Source: Nocardioides sp. Soil805
GTDB taxonomy: Bacteria; Actinomycetota; Actinomycetes; Propionibacteriales; Nocardioidaceae
Direction: 5' to 3'
DNA length: 64,000 nucleotides
Assembly (NCBI RefSeq): GCF_001429625.1
Contig: NZ_LMSU01000001.1
Span: 501,498-565,497, forward strand
In this document: positions 26,797 through 36,609 of the stretch, one piece after another
Layout: each line of letters begins with the position of its first letter
How positions within the stretch are numbered: the first letter of the stretch is position 1
The notes under the pieces: model-generated
Database searches by the model: none
The model's input: only the letters and a program-made list of their open reading frames with translations
Told to the model about the DNA's origin: nothing
Program-made: the position numbers and the translations under genes

Positions 26797-28566
26797 TCAG
26801 CCCCGGACGAGGGCGACGACGTCGGCAGCCGCGTCGGCCACCGGCACGTCGCGCCGCTCGTCGCTGGCCCGGTCGCGCACCTCGACCACGCCGTCGGCCA
26901 GCCCGCGGCCGACCGTGACGATGGTGGGCACCCCGATGAGCTCGGCGTCCTTGAACTTCACGCCCGGGCTCACCTTGCCGGTGCGGTCGTCGTAGAGCAC
27001 GTCGACGCCCTGCGCCGACAGCGCGGCGGCGAGCTCCTCGGCGGCCACGAAGATCGCGGGGTCCTTGCCCGCGGCCACGACGTGGACGTCGGCGGGCGCG
27101 ACGTCACGCGGCCAGCACAGGCCGCTGTCGTCGAGGGTGCCCTCGGCGATCGCGGCGACGGCCCGCGAGGGACCGATGCCGTAGGACCCCATCGTGACGG
27201 TGACGAGCTTGCCGTTCTCGTCGAGGACCTTCAGGTCGAGTGCCTCGGCGTACTTGCGGCCGAGCTGGAAGATGTGGCCCATCTCGACACCGCGTGCGGA
27301 CTCGAGGGTGCCCTCGGCGCAGTTCGGGCAGGCGTCACCGTCGCGCACGTCCGCGGCCTCGATGGTGCCGTCGGGGGTGAAGTCGCGACCGGCCACCAGG
27401 TCGAGCACGTGGGAGCCGGGGACGTTGGCGCCAGTGACCCACCGAGTGCCCTCGACGACGCGCGGGTCGACGAGGTAGCGGATGCCGGACTTCGACTCCT
27501 CGCCGAGGACCTCCGGACCGATGTAGCCCTTGACGAGCGCGGGGTGCTTCGCGAGCTCCGCCTCGTCCATGGCCTCGACCTCGATGGGCTCGAGCTGGCC
27601 CTCGAGGCGCTTCTGGTCGACCTCGCGGTCGCCGGGCAGGCCGATGGCGAGCGGCTCGCGGGTGCCGTCGGGGTGCTTCAGCACGACGAGCACGTTCTTG
27701 AGGGTGTCGCCGGCCGCCCAGGGACGGTCGGCACGGGCGTGCTCGGCGTTGAGGTGGTCGACGAGCGTGTCGATCGTGGGCGTGTCCGGGGTCTGCTCCG
27801 CGTGGGCGGCGGGAGCGTCGTCGTACGCGACGGGAGCCGGGGGGCGGACCGCGACGGCCTCCACGTTGGCGGCGTAGTCGCAGTGCGTGCAGCGGACGTA
27901 GGTGTCCTCGCCGACGGCGGCCTTGGCGAGGAACTCCTCGCTGGCCGAGCCGCCCATCGCGCCCGAGGTCGCCTTGACGATGACGTACTCGAAGCCGAGC
28001 CGGTCGAAGATCCGGACGTAGGCCTCGCGGTGCTTCTGGTACGACGCCTCGAGGCCGGCGTCGTCGACGTCGAAGGAGTAGGAGTCCTTCATGACGAACT
28101 CGCGACCACGCAGGAGCCCGGCGCGAGGACGCGCCTCGTCGCGGTACTTGTTCTGGATCTGGTAGATCGACAGCGGCAGGTCCTTGTAGGAGCTGTAGAG
28201 GTCCTTGACCACGAGGGTGAACATCTCCTCGTGGGTGGGGCCGAGCAGGTAGTCGCCGCCCTTGCGGTCCTTGAGCCGGAAGATGTTGTCGCCGTACTCG
28301 GTCCAGCGCCCGCTCGCCTCGTAGGGCTCCCTGGGCAGCAGCGCGGGGAAGAGGAGCTCCTGGGCGCCGATCGCGTCCATCTCCTCGCGGATGATGTTCT
28401 CGATCTTGCGCAGCACCCGCAGCCCGAGCGGCAGCCAGGTGTAGAGACCGGGCGCGTTGCGACGGATGTAGCCCGCCCGCACCAGCAGCCGGTGGCTCGG
28501 GACCTCCGCGTCGTTGGGGTCGTCTCGGAGGGTGCGGACGAACAGGCTCGACATGCGGAGGATCAT
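26797..28566 (-). CDS. proS: Prolyl-tRNA synthetase (bacterial type)
   Basis: 589 residues, the size of bacterial ProRS with the editing insertion. Class II motifs are visible: motif 1 around [22 protein letters not shown], motif 2 [26 protein letters not shown], motif 3 [15 protein letters not shown]. The insertion domain lies between about 215 and 400. The ATG at 28566 (MILRMSSLF) lies exactly 7 bases after TAGCCT, which supports this start over the ATG four codons later and suggests a leaderless message. Confidence 0.97.
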   Translation of the reverse strand: MILRMSSLFVRTLRDDPNDAEVPSHRLLVRAGYIRRNAPGLYTWLPLGLRVLRKIENIIREEMDAIGAQELLFPALLPREPYEASGRWTEYGDNIFRLKDRKGGDYLLGPTHEEMFTLVVKDLYSSYKDLPLSIYQIQNKYRDEARPRAGLLRGREFVMKDSYSFDVDDAGLEASYQKHREAYVRIFDRLGFEYVIVKATSGAMGGSASEEFLAKAAVGEDTYVRCTHCDYAANVEAVAVRPPAPVAYDDAPAAHAEQTPDTPTIDTLVDHLNAEHARADRPWAAGDTLKNVLVVLKHPDGTREPLAIGLPGDREVDQKRLEGQLEPIEVEAMDEAELAKHPALVKGYIGPEVLGEESKSGIRYLVDPRVVEGTRWVTGANVPGSHVLDLVAGRDFTPDGTIEAADVRDGDACPNCAEGTLESARGVEMGHIFQLGRKYAEALDLKVLDENGKLVTVTMGSYGIGPSRAVAAIAEGTLDDSGLCWPRDVAPADVHVVAAGKDPAIFVAAEELAAALSAQGVDVLYDDRTGKVSPGVKFKDAELIGVPTIVTVGRGLADGVVEVRDRASDERRDVPVADAAADVVALVRG

Positions 28567-28573
28567 GGGGCGA

Positions 28574-28579
28574 AGGCTA
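28574..28579 (-). promoter_or_regulatory. Candidate leaderless promoter of proS
   Basis: TAGCCT followed by TCGCCCC and the proS ATG. Confidence 0.5.
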
Positions 28580-28717
28580 CTGGCGCCCCTCGCGGCACCG
28601 CGACCCAGATTGGTGCAACCCGGTGCCGGGTCCGTGCGTCTCCCTGACGAGGGACCGATCGTGCCCCGCCGCACCACGCGCCCCAGACATGCTCCAGCCA
28701 CGCACGGGAGAGACACC

Positions 28718-29701
28718 ATGACGCTCCGCCTCCGGACCATCAGGACCGCCGTCGCCATCGGTACGGCGGGGGCACTGCTGGCCGCCGCGCCCGCCGGTGC
28801 CGCCGTCCCCACGACCGACCTGGACCCCGCGGACCTGTCCCGCGGCCCCGACATCGCGATCCCCCACCTCGACGGCACGACCTTCGTCGACGGCGACCGC
28901 AGGGTCGCGATCGACGCCGAGCGGGTCACCCTGCTCGGCCGGTCGGGTCGCGCGTTCATCCTCGGCACGTCCGGCGAGGACGGCCTCGGTCCACACCGTG
29001 TGGTGCGGCTGCGGCCCGACGACAGCGTCACGCCGCTGCTGAAGGCCAGCCCGTGGAGCATCACCGTCTCCGAGGACGGGCGGAGGCTGGTGCGGCTGCG
29101 CAACGGCAACCGGCGCAGCTCCCCGGTGAGCGTGCACTCGGCCCGCAGCGGCCGCCTCGTGGCGAAGCGCGGCTTCCCCGACTACCCGAACATCCTGGGC
29201 ATGGACGGCCGGCGGGTGCTGATGAGCACGTGGGAGCGCGGCACGTTCTGGTGGGACCTCCGCACCGGTCGCACCCCGCTGGTGACCACGCGCGTCGGCG
29301 GGGTCGCGGACGTCGGGCACGACCTGCTGTCGACGTACACCGCCGACCCCTACCTCGACGGCTGCACGGTGCTGAGCCGCCTCTCCCGGCCCGGGCGCAC
29401 GCTCTGGACGTCGTGCCACGAGCGCGTGGAGAGCGTCAACCCCGACGGCACCGGCATCGCGACGGTCCACATCCTCAGCGACGGGGTCGGGCCGGGACGC
29501 GTCAGCGTGCGCACCGTGCGCGGGACGCTGCTGGCGCGGTACGACGCCGGGCAGTGGTTCGGCGCGATCGGCTGGGAGGACGCCGACACCGTGCTGCTCG
29601 ACACCAACGGCACCCAGTACGCGACGGTGCGCTGCCGGCTCACGGAGTGCGAGAACGCGACCGACCCCGAGCCCGCCCTCGAGCTGCGCCCGGTCGGCTG
29701 A
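28718..29701 (+). CDS. Secreted protein of unknown function, possibly a beta-propeller
   Basis: 327 residues. The N-terminus ([27 protein letters not shown]) is a Sec signal peptide with an Ala-x-Ala cleavage site. The mature part has recurring short strands: [63 protein letters not shown]. These suggest WD40/TolB-like blades. Four cysteines could form disulfides. The ATG has a GGGAGAG site. It is a single gene convergent with the DoxX-like gene. Confidence 0.7.
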   Translation: MTLRLRTIRTAVAIGTAGALLAAAPAGAAVPTTDLDPADLSRGPDIAIPHLDGTTFVDGDRRVAIDAERVTLLGRSGRAFILGTSGEDGLGPHRVVRLRPDDSVTPLLKASPWSITVSEDGRRLVRLRNGNRRSSPVSVHSARSGRLVAKRGFPDYPNILGMDGRRVLMSTWERGTFWWDLRTGRTPLVTTRVGGVADVGHDLLSTYTADPYLDGCTVLSRLSRPGRTLWTSCHERVESVNPDGTGIATVHILSDGVGPGRVSVRTVRGTLLARYDAGQWFGAIGWEDADTVLLDTNGTQYATVRCRLTECENATDPEPALELRPVG

Positions 29702-29710
29702 GACGCCGGG

Positions 29711-29742
29711 TGCGGGCCGCGCTCAGCCGCGAGCGGCCCGCA
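29711..29742. terminator. Probable bidirectional terminator
   Basis: TGCGGGCCGC / GCGGCCCGCA form a 10-bp stem in the 21-base gap between convergent genes, overlapping the end of the DoxX-like gene. Confidence 0.45.
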
Positions 29743-30094
29743 GCGCCGTACGGATCATCGGGAGCTGGAGCGGCAGCCGGGCGAAGGCCGCGGCCTTGAG
29801 CCCGGTCCGCCGGCTGTCCCGGACGTCGGCGGCCATCTTGACGTTGGCCGGGTAGACGGCGAGGAGCAGCGCCGCGCTGGCCCAGCCCGAGGCCCGCCGG
29901 GTGCGAGGGTGCAGCAGCCCACCGGCGCAGAGGATCTCGGCCACCCCGCTCGCCCAGATGACCTGGCGTGGGGCCGGCACGGCCGACGGCATGATCGGCT
30001 CGTAGACCTCCGGCTTGAGCAGGTGCAGGGCCCCGGAGATCGCGAAGATGCCCGACAGGGCCCGGACGTCGCGCGTGAGCGGTGAGGGGGTCAT
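29723..30094 (-). CDS. DoxX-like membrane protein
   Basis: 123 residues with four short hydrophobic helices (ALSGIFAISGALHLL, QVIWASGVAEILCAGGLL, GWASAALLLAVYPANVKMA). The G-x-x-H-L and E-I-L-C-A-G-G-L-L pattern fits the DoxX/MauE-like family, whose role is unclear and possibly linked to redox stress. The ATG follows TAGGGT by 7 bases, so it probably has its own leaderless promoter, separate from the upstream GNAT gene. Confidence 0.75.
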   Translation of the reverse strand: MTPSPLTRDVRALSGIFAISGALHLLKPEVYEPIMPSAVPAPRQVIWASGVAEILCAGGLLHPRTRRASGWASAALLLAVYPANVKMAADVRDSRRTGLKAAAFARLPLQLPMIRTALRAARG

Positions 30095-30101
30095 GACCGC
30101 G

Positions 30102-30107
30102 ACCCTA
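30102..30107 (-). promoter_or_regulatory. Candidate leaderless promoter of the DoxX-like gene
   Basis: TAGGGT followed by CGCGGTC and the ATG at 30094. Confidence 0.5.
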
Positions 30108-30115
30108 GGGGGCCC

Positions 30116-30988
30116 TCAGAACATCAGCGTCGAGAACCGGGCCGACTCGGTGAAGCCGACCCGCGCGTAGGCCGCCCGCGCCGGGGAGTTCCACTCGTTG
30201 ACGTAGAGCGAGACCGTCGGCGCGACGCGTCGACGGACCAGCTCGACCACGGCGGCCATGCCGCTGACCGACAGGCCACGGCCGCGGTGGTCCGGGTGCA
30301 CGTAGACGCCCTGGACCTGCGCGGCGTACGGCGTGGCGCACGCGACCTCGGCCTTGAAGACCACGCGGCCGTGCTCGTCGAACCGTGCGAAGGACCAGCC
30401 ACGGGAGATCAGCTGCTGGACGCGGGCGCGGTAGTAGTCCTTGCCGCCCCCCGACTCCGGGGAGACGCCCACCTCCTCGGTGTACATCGCCACGCACGCG
30501 GGGTAGAGCGCCGGGAGGTCGTCGCGCGTGGTGAGCCGCACGAGCGGGTCCGGACGCACGGCGGGGTCGGTGTCGATCTGCAGGTGGGGCTGGCGCCAGC
30601 GTGCCTCGCGTGGCGGGCCCCAGCGGTCGCCGACGACGTCCCAGAAGGCCGCGACCGGCTCGTGCGGGCCCACGATCGTCGCGGTCGAGCGGACGCGGGA
30701 CAGCGCCCGGTCGGCGAAGGCGGCCATGTCGTCGGCCGTGCACCCGACCGGCACGAGGTTGGCGCCCATGTGGCACCCGGCCACCAGGGTCGACCCGCGG
30801 AAGCGTCCCCAGACCTCCCCACCGAGCCAGCGCGGCTCCAGGTTGGTCACCCGCGCGCGGTAGTCGGCGAAGACGTTGACCACCGGGTCGCGGCCGGCCA
30901 GCGCGAGAAACTGGTCGCGGTCGTCGGGGCCGAGCAGGCGCACCTGCGCGCTCTCGGTCCGCTTGTCCGTCTCCTGCTCGGTGACCAC
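30116..30988 (-). CDS. GNAT-family N-acetyltransferase with DUF4081-like N-terminus
   Basis: 290 residues. The N-terminal half (LLGPDDRDQFLALAGRDPVVNVFADYR ... RWLGGEVWG) matches the DUF4081 domain that precedes a GNAT fold in actinobacteria. The C-terminal GNAT domain has VQGVYVHPDHRGRGLSVSGMAAVVELV, the acetyl-CoA pyrophosphate loop, and SLYVNEWNSPARAAYARVGF. This family often lies just downstream of ispG; here a transglutaminase module separates the two. CAGGCT lies 7 bases before the GTG start. The substrate is unknown. Confidence 0.88.
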   Translation of the reverse strand: MVTEQETDKRTESAQVRLLGPDDRDQFLALAGRDPVVNVFADYRARVTNLEPRWLGGEVWGRFRGSTLVAGCHMGANLVPVGCTADDMAAFADRALSRVRSTATIVGPHEPVAAFWDVVGDRWGPPREARWRQPHLQIDTDPAVRPDPLVRLTTRDDLPALYPACVAMYTEEVGVSPESGGGKDYYRARVQQLISRGWSFARFDEHGRVVFKAEVACATPYAAQVQGVYVHPDHRGRGLSVSGMAAVVELVRRRVAPTVSLYVNEWNSPARAAYARVGFTESARFSTLMF

Positions 30989-30995
30989 GGCCGCG

Positions 30996-31001
30996 AGCCT
31001 G
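30996..31001 (-). promoter_or_regulatory. Possible leaderless promoter of the GNAT gene
   Basis: CAGGCT and 7 bases before the GTG at 30988. It is weaker than the others because the first T is missing. Confidence 0.35.
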
Positions 31002-31034
31002 CCACAGATCGACCACCCCCGCAGACGTGCTCGC

Positions 31035-31040
31035 TAGGGT
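31035..31040 (+). promoter_or_regulatory. Candidate leaderless promoter of the ATP-grasp gene
   Basis: TAGGGT, six bases, then the GTG at 31047. It is back to back with the GNAT promoter in a 58-base gap. Confidence 0.5.
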
Positions 31041-31046
31041 GCTCGC

Positions 31047-33572
31047 GTGACCGCCTCCGCCAGTGCCTCACCGGAGGGGCCGCTCGCGGGGTATCGCGCC
31101 CTCGTCGACGGGCTCGGCGGCCCGACCGGCGTCGACGAGTGGTACGACGGGTCGGTCCTTCGTCCAGGGCAGGACGTGGTGGCCTCGGCCGTGGCGTCGA
31201 TGGGACTGACGGGACTGCTGGAGGCACGCGCGGAGTCGCGCCGCCTCGTCGAGGACGACGGCATCCGCTACGGCGGGCTGGGCGACGCGGCCGACCGGGG
31301 CCGCAGCTGGGTCATCGACCCGCTGCCGGTGGTCATCGGCAGCGAGGAGTGGGCCGCGCTCGAGCAGGGCCTGCACCAGCGCGCCGAGCTCCTCCAGCTC
31401 GTGCTGGACGACCTGTACGGCGAGCGCCGACTGCTGCGCGACCGCATCGTCCCGGCGGCAGTGGTGCTGGGCCACCCCGACTTCGTCCGCAGCGTCGACC
31501 GGGTCCCCGGCCAGCGACTCGTCGTGGGCGCCACCGACCTCGCCCGCGGCGCCGACGGACGCTGGACGGTGATGGCCGACAAGACCGCCGCGCCCTCCGG
31601 TGCCGGCTACGCGATGGCCAACCGCCGTGTCACGAGCCGGGTGCTCGCCGACGTGCACCGCGACGCCTCGCTGGCCCGGCTCCGCGGCTGGTTCCACACG
31701 ATGGCGGCCGCGCTGGGCAGTGCCGCCCCGGTCGACGTCGACCTGCCCCGCGTGGTGCTCCTCTCCCCCGGCTCGGGCTCGGAGACGGCGTACGACCAGG
31801 GTTTCCTGGCCACCCTGCTCGGCTTCCCCCTCGTCGAGGCCGACGACCTGAGCGTCCGCGACGGCCGGCTGTGGATCCGCAGCACCGCCCGTCGCGAGGA
31901 GGTCGACGTGGTGCTGCGCCGCGTCGACGCCGACTACTGCGACCCCCTCGAGCTGCGGCCCGACTCCCAGCTCGGCATCGCCGGGCTGGTCGAGGCCACG
32001 CGGCGCGGCGCCGTCCGGCTCGCCAACCCGCTGGGCGCCGGGGTGCTCGAGAACGCCGGCCTGGTGGCGTTCCTGCCCGAGGTCGCCCACCGGCTCCTCG
32101 GCGAGGACCTGCTGCTGCCCTCGGCCGCCACGTGGTGGTGCGGCGACTCCGCGGCCCGCTCACACGTCCTGGCCAACGTCGAGCGCCTCGTGGTCAAGCC
32201 CGTGGCACGGGGACCGGTGCTCTCGGCACGCTTCGGCTGGGAGCTCGACGCGGCCGGACGCGACGACCTGCGCCGCGAGGTCGAGGCCCGCCCCTGGGCG
32301 TGGGTCGGCCAGGAGCCCGTGCCGATGTCCACCGCACCGGTCGTGACACCGGCCGGCCTGGCTCCCGGGCGGCTCGTGCTGCGCACCTTCGGCGTCACCG
32401 ACACCGAGCGGCACCACGTCATGCCGGGCGGCCTCGCCCGGGTCAACACCGACGCCTCCTCGTCGCTGGTCTCCAGCATGAGCGGGGCACTGGCCAAGGA
32501 CGTCTGGGTGCTCTCCGACGACGCCGCCGTCGTCGGCGGCTGGAGCCGTGCCACCCCGGAGGCCCAGCCCACCCAGGTCCGCCTCCAGCGCCGGGTGGCG
32601 GTCGCCCCTCGCGTCGCCGACAACCTCTACTGGGTGGGCCGGTACGCCGAGCGGGCCGAGGGCACCGCGCGCCTCCTGCGGGTCGCCGACGACCTCGCCG
32701 AGGACCACGCCCAGCGACCCGGCACCCCCGGCGCCACCACCATGGAGGTGATGGTGCAGGCCGCGGCCGCGCTCACGGGCGTGGCGCCGGTCGCGGGCCA
32801 GGGGACGGTCGACCACCTGCGTGCCATGGTGGGCGACGCGGCCCGCACGGGCACCGTGGCCCACGCCTGCCACCGCCTGGTCCTGGCCGCCGAGAGCGTC
32901 CGCGACCAGCTCTCGCAGGACATCTGGCACGTCCTCAGCCGCCTCGACCGCACCCTGGAGCGGGCCCCGTCGCCGCGCGCGCAGCTGCGCCCGCAGCTCG
33001 ACAACGTCCTGGAGTCGCTGCTCGCCGTCGCCGGGGTCGTCCACGAGAGCATGGTGCGCGACCAGACCTGGGGCTTCCTCGACGGCGGCATCCGCGTCGA
33101 GCGGGCGCAGCACACGCTGGCCCTGCTGCGGGCCACGCTGACCTCCGAGCGTCCGCCGGTCATCGACGGCCAGGTGACCGAGGCGGTGCTGGAAGCCAGC
33201 GAGAGCATCATCACCCACCGTCGGCGCACGACGTCCGGGGAGGGACCGGCATGGCCGCTGCACTCGGCGACGTCCCTGCTCCTGCTCGACCCCGGCAACC
33301 CCCGGTCGGTCGCCTTCCAGGTCACCCGGCTCGGCGAGGCCCTGGCCCTGGCCGGCGACCCGGTCCTCGTCGAGCGGTGCGAGGGCCTGGTGTCCCTGCT
33401 CGGCGCCCTCGACCTCGACGAGGTGTGCGCCGGCGACCGGGCCGGCCTCGCGGCCGCCCTCGACACGGTGGCCCGGACCCTGCGGGAGCTGTCCGCGGAG
33501 CTGGGCACCCGCTACTTCGGTCGCAAGCCCCCGTCGCGGGTGCTGCTCGGCCAGTGGGGCGGTCGCGGATGA
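31047..33572 (+). CDS. Circularly permuted ATP-grasp protein fused to an alpha-E domain
   Basis: 841 residues. The first part (to about 490) is the circularly permuted ATP-grasp domain: VLRPGQDVVASAVASMGL, DKTAAPSGAGYAMANRRVTSRVL, LSPGSGSETAYDQGFLA, LANPLGAGVLENAGLVAFLP and LVVKPVARGP. The rest (about 510-825) is the helical alpha-E domain (RVADNLYWVGRYAERAEGTARLLRV; QTWGFLDGGIRVERAQHTL). Such proteins occur with transglutaminase-like proteases and are predicted peptide-ligating systems; no product is known. The fusion of both domains in one chain fits that family. It overlaps the transglutaminase gene by 4 bases. Confidence 0.9.
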   Translation: MTASASASPEGPLAGYRALVDGLGGPTGVDEWYDGSVLRPGQDVVASAVASMGLTGLLEARAESRRLVEDDGIRYGGLGDAADRGRSWVIDPLPVVIGSEEWAALEQGLHQRAELLQLVLDDLYGERRLLRDRIVPAAVVLGHPDFVRSVDRVPGQRLVVGATDLARGADGRWTVMADKTAAPSGAGYAMANRRVTSRVLADVHRDASLARLRGWFHTMAAALGSAAPVDVDLPRVVLLSPGSGSETAYDQGFLATLLGFPLVEADDLSVRDGRLWIRSTARREEVDVVLRRVDADYCDPLELRPDSQLGIAGLVEATRRGAVRLANPLGAGVLENAGLVAFLPEVAHRLLGEDLLLPSAATWWCGDSAARSHVLANVERLVVKPVARGPVLSARFGWELDAAGRDDLRREVEARPWAWVGQEPVPMSTAPVVTPAGLAPGRLVLRTFGVTDTERHHVMPGGLARVNTDASSSLVSSMSGALAKDVWVLSDDAAVVGGWSRATPEAQPTQVRLQRRVAVAPRVADNLYWVGRYAERAEGTARLLRVADDLAEDHAQRPGTPGATTMEVMVQAAAALTGVAPVAGQGTVDHLRAMVGDAARTGTVAHACHRLVLAAESVRDQLSQDIWHVLSRLDRTLERAPSPRAQLRPQLDNVLESLLAVAGVVHESMVRDQTWGFLDGGIRVERAQHTLALLRATLTSERPPVIDGQVTEAVLEASESIITHRRRTTSGEGPAWPLHSATSLLLLDPGNPRSVAFQVTRLGEALALAGDPVLVERCEGLVSLLGALDLDEVCAGDRAGLAAALDTVARTLRELSAELGTRYFGRKPPSRVLLGQWGGRG

Positions 33573-34498
33573 GCCGCCAGGGACCCGAGGACTTCACACC
33601 TCGCCGCTACGAGGTGCGGCACCGCACGACCTACACCTACGACGGCGCCGACGTGACGTCCTGCTACGAGCGCGGCTTCCTGGGTCCCCGACCGACGCCC
33701 ACCCAGCGGGTGGTGAGCAACGACGTCCGGATCTCCCCGGAGCCCGACCTGGTCAGCGAGCACATCGACCACTTCGGCAACCGGTCCTCCTACGTCGAGG
33801 TCCGCACCCCGCACCGGGTGCTCGAGGTGACCAAGACCAGCGTGCTCGACGTCGACTGGCCGCAGGTCGACCTGGACGCCCTCGACGCGCGGACGGTCGG
33901 CGAGGCGGTCGCGGAGCTCGCCGAGGACGCGGACCCGGTCGAGCACGCGACGTACTCCCTGCCGTCACGCCTGGTGGCCGTGGACGACAGCGTCGCCGAC
34001 TACGCCCGCAGCGTGCTCGACCCCGCCGCTCCCCTCGGGCAGGCGATCGTGGGGCTCACGCACACGATCTTCGAGGACTTCACCTACGCCTCGGGCGTCA
34101 CCAACGTGCGCACGACCCTGCCCGAGCTGCTCGCCCTGCGGCAGGGGGTCTGTCAGGACTTCACGCACCTGGCCCTGGGCTGCCTGCGTGCGGTCGGGCT
34201 GCCGGCGCGCTACGTCAGCGGCTACCTCGAGACCGCTCCCCCGCCCGGGAAGGCGAAGCTCGAGGGCTCGGACGCCTCGCACGCCTGGGCGTCGGTGATG
34301 GTGCCGGGCGGCGGGTGGGTCGACCTGGACCCGACCAACGACCACCTCGCCGACTCGCGGTACGTCGTCACCGCCTGGGGTCGCGACTTCCGCGACGTCT
34401 CGCCCCTCAAGGGCGTGGTCTTCACCGAGTCGGGCGGCTCGTCCCTCGACGTCGCCGTCGACGTGACCCGGCTGCCGTCCACCGGCGACCTGACCTGA
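33569..34498 (+). CDS. Transglutaminase-like cysteine peptidase
   Basis: 309 residues. The N-terminal beta domain (RYEVRHRTTYTYDGADVTSCYE, typical of Bact_transglu_N) precedes a transglutaminase core. The predicted catalytic triad is Cys195 (RQGVCQDFTH), His239 (DASHAW) and Asp254 (VDLDPTND). No signal peptide is present, so it acts in the cytoplasm, presumably on products of the coupled ATP-grasp/alpha-E protein. ATGA overlap with that gene. It faces the second transglutaminase gene across a strong palindrome. Confidence 0.92.
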   Translation: MSRQGPEDFTPRRYEVRHRTTYTYDGADVTSCYERGFLGPRPTPTQRVVSNDVRISPEPDLVSEHIDHFGNRSSYVEVRTPHRVLEVTKTSVLDVDWPQVDLDALDARTVGEAVAELAEDADPVEHATYSLPSRLVAVDDSVADYARSVLDPAAPLGQAIVGLTHTIFEDFTYASGVTNVRTTLPELLALRQGVCQDFTHLALGCLRAVGLPARYVSGYLETAPPPGKAKLEGSDASHAWASVMVPGGGWVDLDPTNDHLADSRYVVTAWGRDFRDVSPLKGVVFTESGGSSLDVAVDVTRLPSTGDLT

Positions 34499-34508
34499 CC
34501 CTCGTTCC

Positions 34509-34575
34509 GGGGTAGTCCCTGACGATCGGACCCCGGTTCGCGCGGTTCCGGGGTCCGTTCGTCACGGACTACCCC
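34509..34575. terminator. 67-base nearly perfect palindrome, bidirectional terminator
   Basis: GGGGTAGTCC/GGACTACCCC, TGACG/CGTCA and GGACCCCGG/CCGGGGTCC pair in register around an 11-base loop. It lies between the two convergent transglutaminase genes. Confidence 0.75.
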
Positions 34576-34618
34576 ACTGCATCGACGTACGCCGCCCCGG
34601 GAGGTCGGCGCAGCGGGG

Positions 34619-35416
34619 TCAGCGCAGCCGGGTCAGCGCGCGCCCGTCGTCGGACGGCAGGGCGGGGTCGACGGTGGCGCTGACGCTCATCGGGCCCATC
34701 GTCGTACGGCCGGAGTTGACGGTCAGGAACGCCGTGTCGGCGGCGTCGCGGCCGGTGGCGATCCGCGCCAGCGACGGACGGGGCGCGAGGCCGGTGCCGT
34801 CGACGACGTACCACTCGCCGTCGATCGCGACCTCGGTGACCGCGTGGAAGTCCATCGGCACCAGGCCCGGCGCGTAGACGCTCACCAGGCGGGCGGGCAC
34901 GCCCAGGGCGCGCAGGAAGGTGATGACGAGCTGGGAGGTGTCGCGACAGACGCCGCGGCGGCTCACGTAGGTCTCGAGCGCGCCGTCGACCGGGCCGCTG
35001 CTGCCCGGCGCGTAGGTGATGTGCGTGAGCGCCCAGGTCACGACCGCCTGCACCAGCTCCCGGCCGGCGAGGTCACCGAAGTGGGAGTGCGCGACGGGCG
35101 AGAGCCGGTCGGAGTCGCAGTAGCGGCTCGGCCGGGTGAAGACGATGGCCTCGAGGTCGGTGACCGGGCCGGTCGGCGGCGCCTGCGGGACCACGGCGTC
35201 GTACGCCATCCGCAGCGCTCCGACCGGGGCGGAGGGGACCCGGTGCAGCCGGGTGGTGCCGTCGAGGATCTCGGTCGTCGCGACGGGCTCGCCGTCGACG
35301 GTGACGGTGAGCGTCTCCTCGCTCGGCGCGAGCTCGCTGGAGACCGCGACGGAGAACACCAGGTCGGCCGGGGCCGTGACGGTCAGGTCGATCCGGCTGC
35401 GGACGGTGCGCTGCAT
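34619..35416 (-). CDS. Second transglutaminase-like protein, coupled to ispG
   Basis: 265 residues. An N-terminal beta-rich segment (IDLTVTAPADLVFSVAVSSE, then VTVDGEPVATTEI) precedes the catalytic core. Predicted Cys157 (RRGVCRDTSQL), His191 (PMDFHAVTEV) and Asp206 (WYVVDGTGLAPR) form the triad. It is the shorter class and differs clearly from the first transglutaminase. Its ATG shares one base with the ispG stop (TGATG), so it is translated after the isoprenoid gene. Why it is coupled to ispG is not clear; it probably joined the neighbouring module by proximity. Confidence 0.88.
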   Translation of the reverse strand: MQRTVRSRIDLTVTAPADLVFSVAVSSELAPSEETLTVTVDGEPVATTEILDGTTRLHRVPSAPVGALRMAYDAVVPQAPPTGPVTDLEAIVFTRPSRYCDSDRLSPVAHSHFGDLAGRELVQAVVTWALTHITYAPGSSGPVDGALETYVSRRGVCRDTSQLVITFLRALGVPARLVSVYAPGLVPMDFHAVTEVAIDGEWYVVDGTGLAPRPSLARIATGRDAADTAFLTVNSGRTTMGPMSVSATVDPALPSDDGRALTRLR

Positions 35417-36579
35417 CAGCTGATGCTGACGCTCGCCCCGGCGCCCTCCACGGGCTCCATGTCCTCGGCGAGCCGCAGGGCCTCCTCGATGAGGGTCTCC
35501 ACGATCTGCGACTCCGGGACGGTCTTGATGACCTCGCCCTTGACGAAGATCTGGCCCTTGCCGTTGCCGGAGGCGACTCCGAGGTCGGCCTCGCGGGCCT
35601 CGCCCGGTCCGTTGACGACGCAGCCCATGACGGCGACGCGCAGCGGCACCTCCATGCCCTCGAGCCCGGCGGTGACCTCCTCGGCCAGCTTGTAGACATC
35701 GACCTGGGCCCGGCCGCAGCTCGGGCACGAGACGATCTCGAGCCGGCGCGGCTTGAGGTTGAGCGACTCCAGGATCTGGAGGCCGACCTTGACCTCCTCG
35801 ACCGGCGGGGCGCTGAGCGAGACGCGGATGGTGTCGCCGATGCCCTGGCTGAGCAGGTGGCCGAACGCCACGCTGGACTTGATGGTGCCCTGGAAGGCCG
35901 GGCCCGCCTCGGTCACGCCGAGGTGCAGGGGCCAGTCGCCGGCCTCGGCGAGCAGCTCGTAGGCGCGCACCATGACGACCGGGTCGTTGTGCTTGACCGA
36001 GATCTTGAAGTCGTGGAAGTCGTGCTCCTCGAAGAGGCTGGCCTCCCAGACCGCGGACTCGACGAGCGCCTCGGGCGTCGCCTTGCCGTACTTGTCCATG
36101 ATCCGCTTGTCGAGCGAACCGGCGTTGACGCCGATCCGGATCGAGGTGCCGCGGTCCTTGGCGGCCCGGGCGATCTCCTTGACCTGGTCGTCGAACTTGC
36201 GGATGTTGCCGGGGTTGACCCGGACGGCCGCGCAGCCGGCGTCGATGGCCGCGAAGACGTACTTGGGCTGGAAGTGGATGTCGGCGATGACCGGGATCTG
36301 CGAGTGCTGGGCGATCTCGGGCAGGGCGTCGGCGTCGTCCTGGCTGGGGCACGCCACCCGCACGATGTCGCAGCCGGTCGCGGTGAGCTCGGCGATCTGC
36401 TGGAGGGTGCTGTTGACGTCGGAGGTGAGCGTCGTGGTCATCGACTGCACCGAGATCGGGCTCTCGCTGCCGACGCCGACCGAGCCGACCTTGATCTGGC
36501 GGGTGGGACGTCGCGGGCTGAGGACCGGAGGGGGAAGCGCGGGCATGCCCAGCCCGATGGCGGAGCCGTTGGAGGTCAT
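35416..36579 (-). CDS. ispG: 4-hydroxy-3-methylbut-2-enyl diphosphate synthase
   Basis: 387 residues. IspG is the [4Fe-4S] enzyme of the penultimate MEP-pathway step. Visible are [15 protein letters not shown] at the N-terminus, [50 protein letters not shown], and the cluster cysteines in [10 protein letters not shown] and [17 protein letters not shown]. It follows dxr and the M50 protease as in most actinobacteria. The ATG lies 6 bases after TACGCT, so it may have its own leaderless promoter 30 bases upstream of its start. Confidence 0.97.
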   Translation of the reverse strand: MTSNGSAIGLGMPALPPPVLSPRRPTRQIKVGSVGVGSESPISVQSMTTTLTSDVNSTLQQIAELTATGCDIVRVACPSQDDADALPEIAQHSQIPVIADIHFQPKYVFAAIDAGCAAVRVNPGNIRKFDDQVKEIARAAKDRGTSIRIGVNAGSLDKRIMDKYGKATPEALVESAVWEASLFEEHDFHDFKISVKHNDPVVMVRAYELLAEAGDWPLHLGVTEAGPAFQGTIKSSVAFGHLLSQGIGDTIRVSLSAPPVEEVKVGLQILESLNLKPRRLEIVSCPSCGRAQVDVYKLAEEVTAGLEGMEVPLRVAVMGCVVNGPGEAREADLGVASGNGKGQIFVKGEVIKTVPESQIVETLIEEALRLAEDMEPVEGAGASVSIS

Positions 36580-36585
36580 GGCGCC

Positions 36586-36591
36586 AGCGTA
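36586..36591 (-). promoter_or_regulatory. Candidate leaderless promoter of ispG
   Basis: TACGCT followed by GGCGCC and the ispG ATG, in the 30-base gap after the M50 protease gene. Confidence 0.5.
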
Positions 36592-36609
36592 CTGGGGGGA
36601 AGGTGCGGC

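Noticed and set aside
30287..34498. A 1403-codon plus-strand frame
   Set aside because: Only its last 310 codons (the transglutaminase) are real. The rest is a shadow of GNAT and the ATP-grasp gene caused by high GC.
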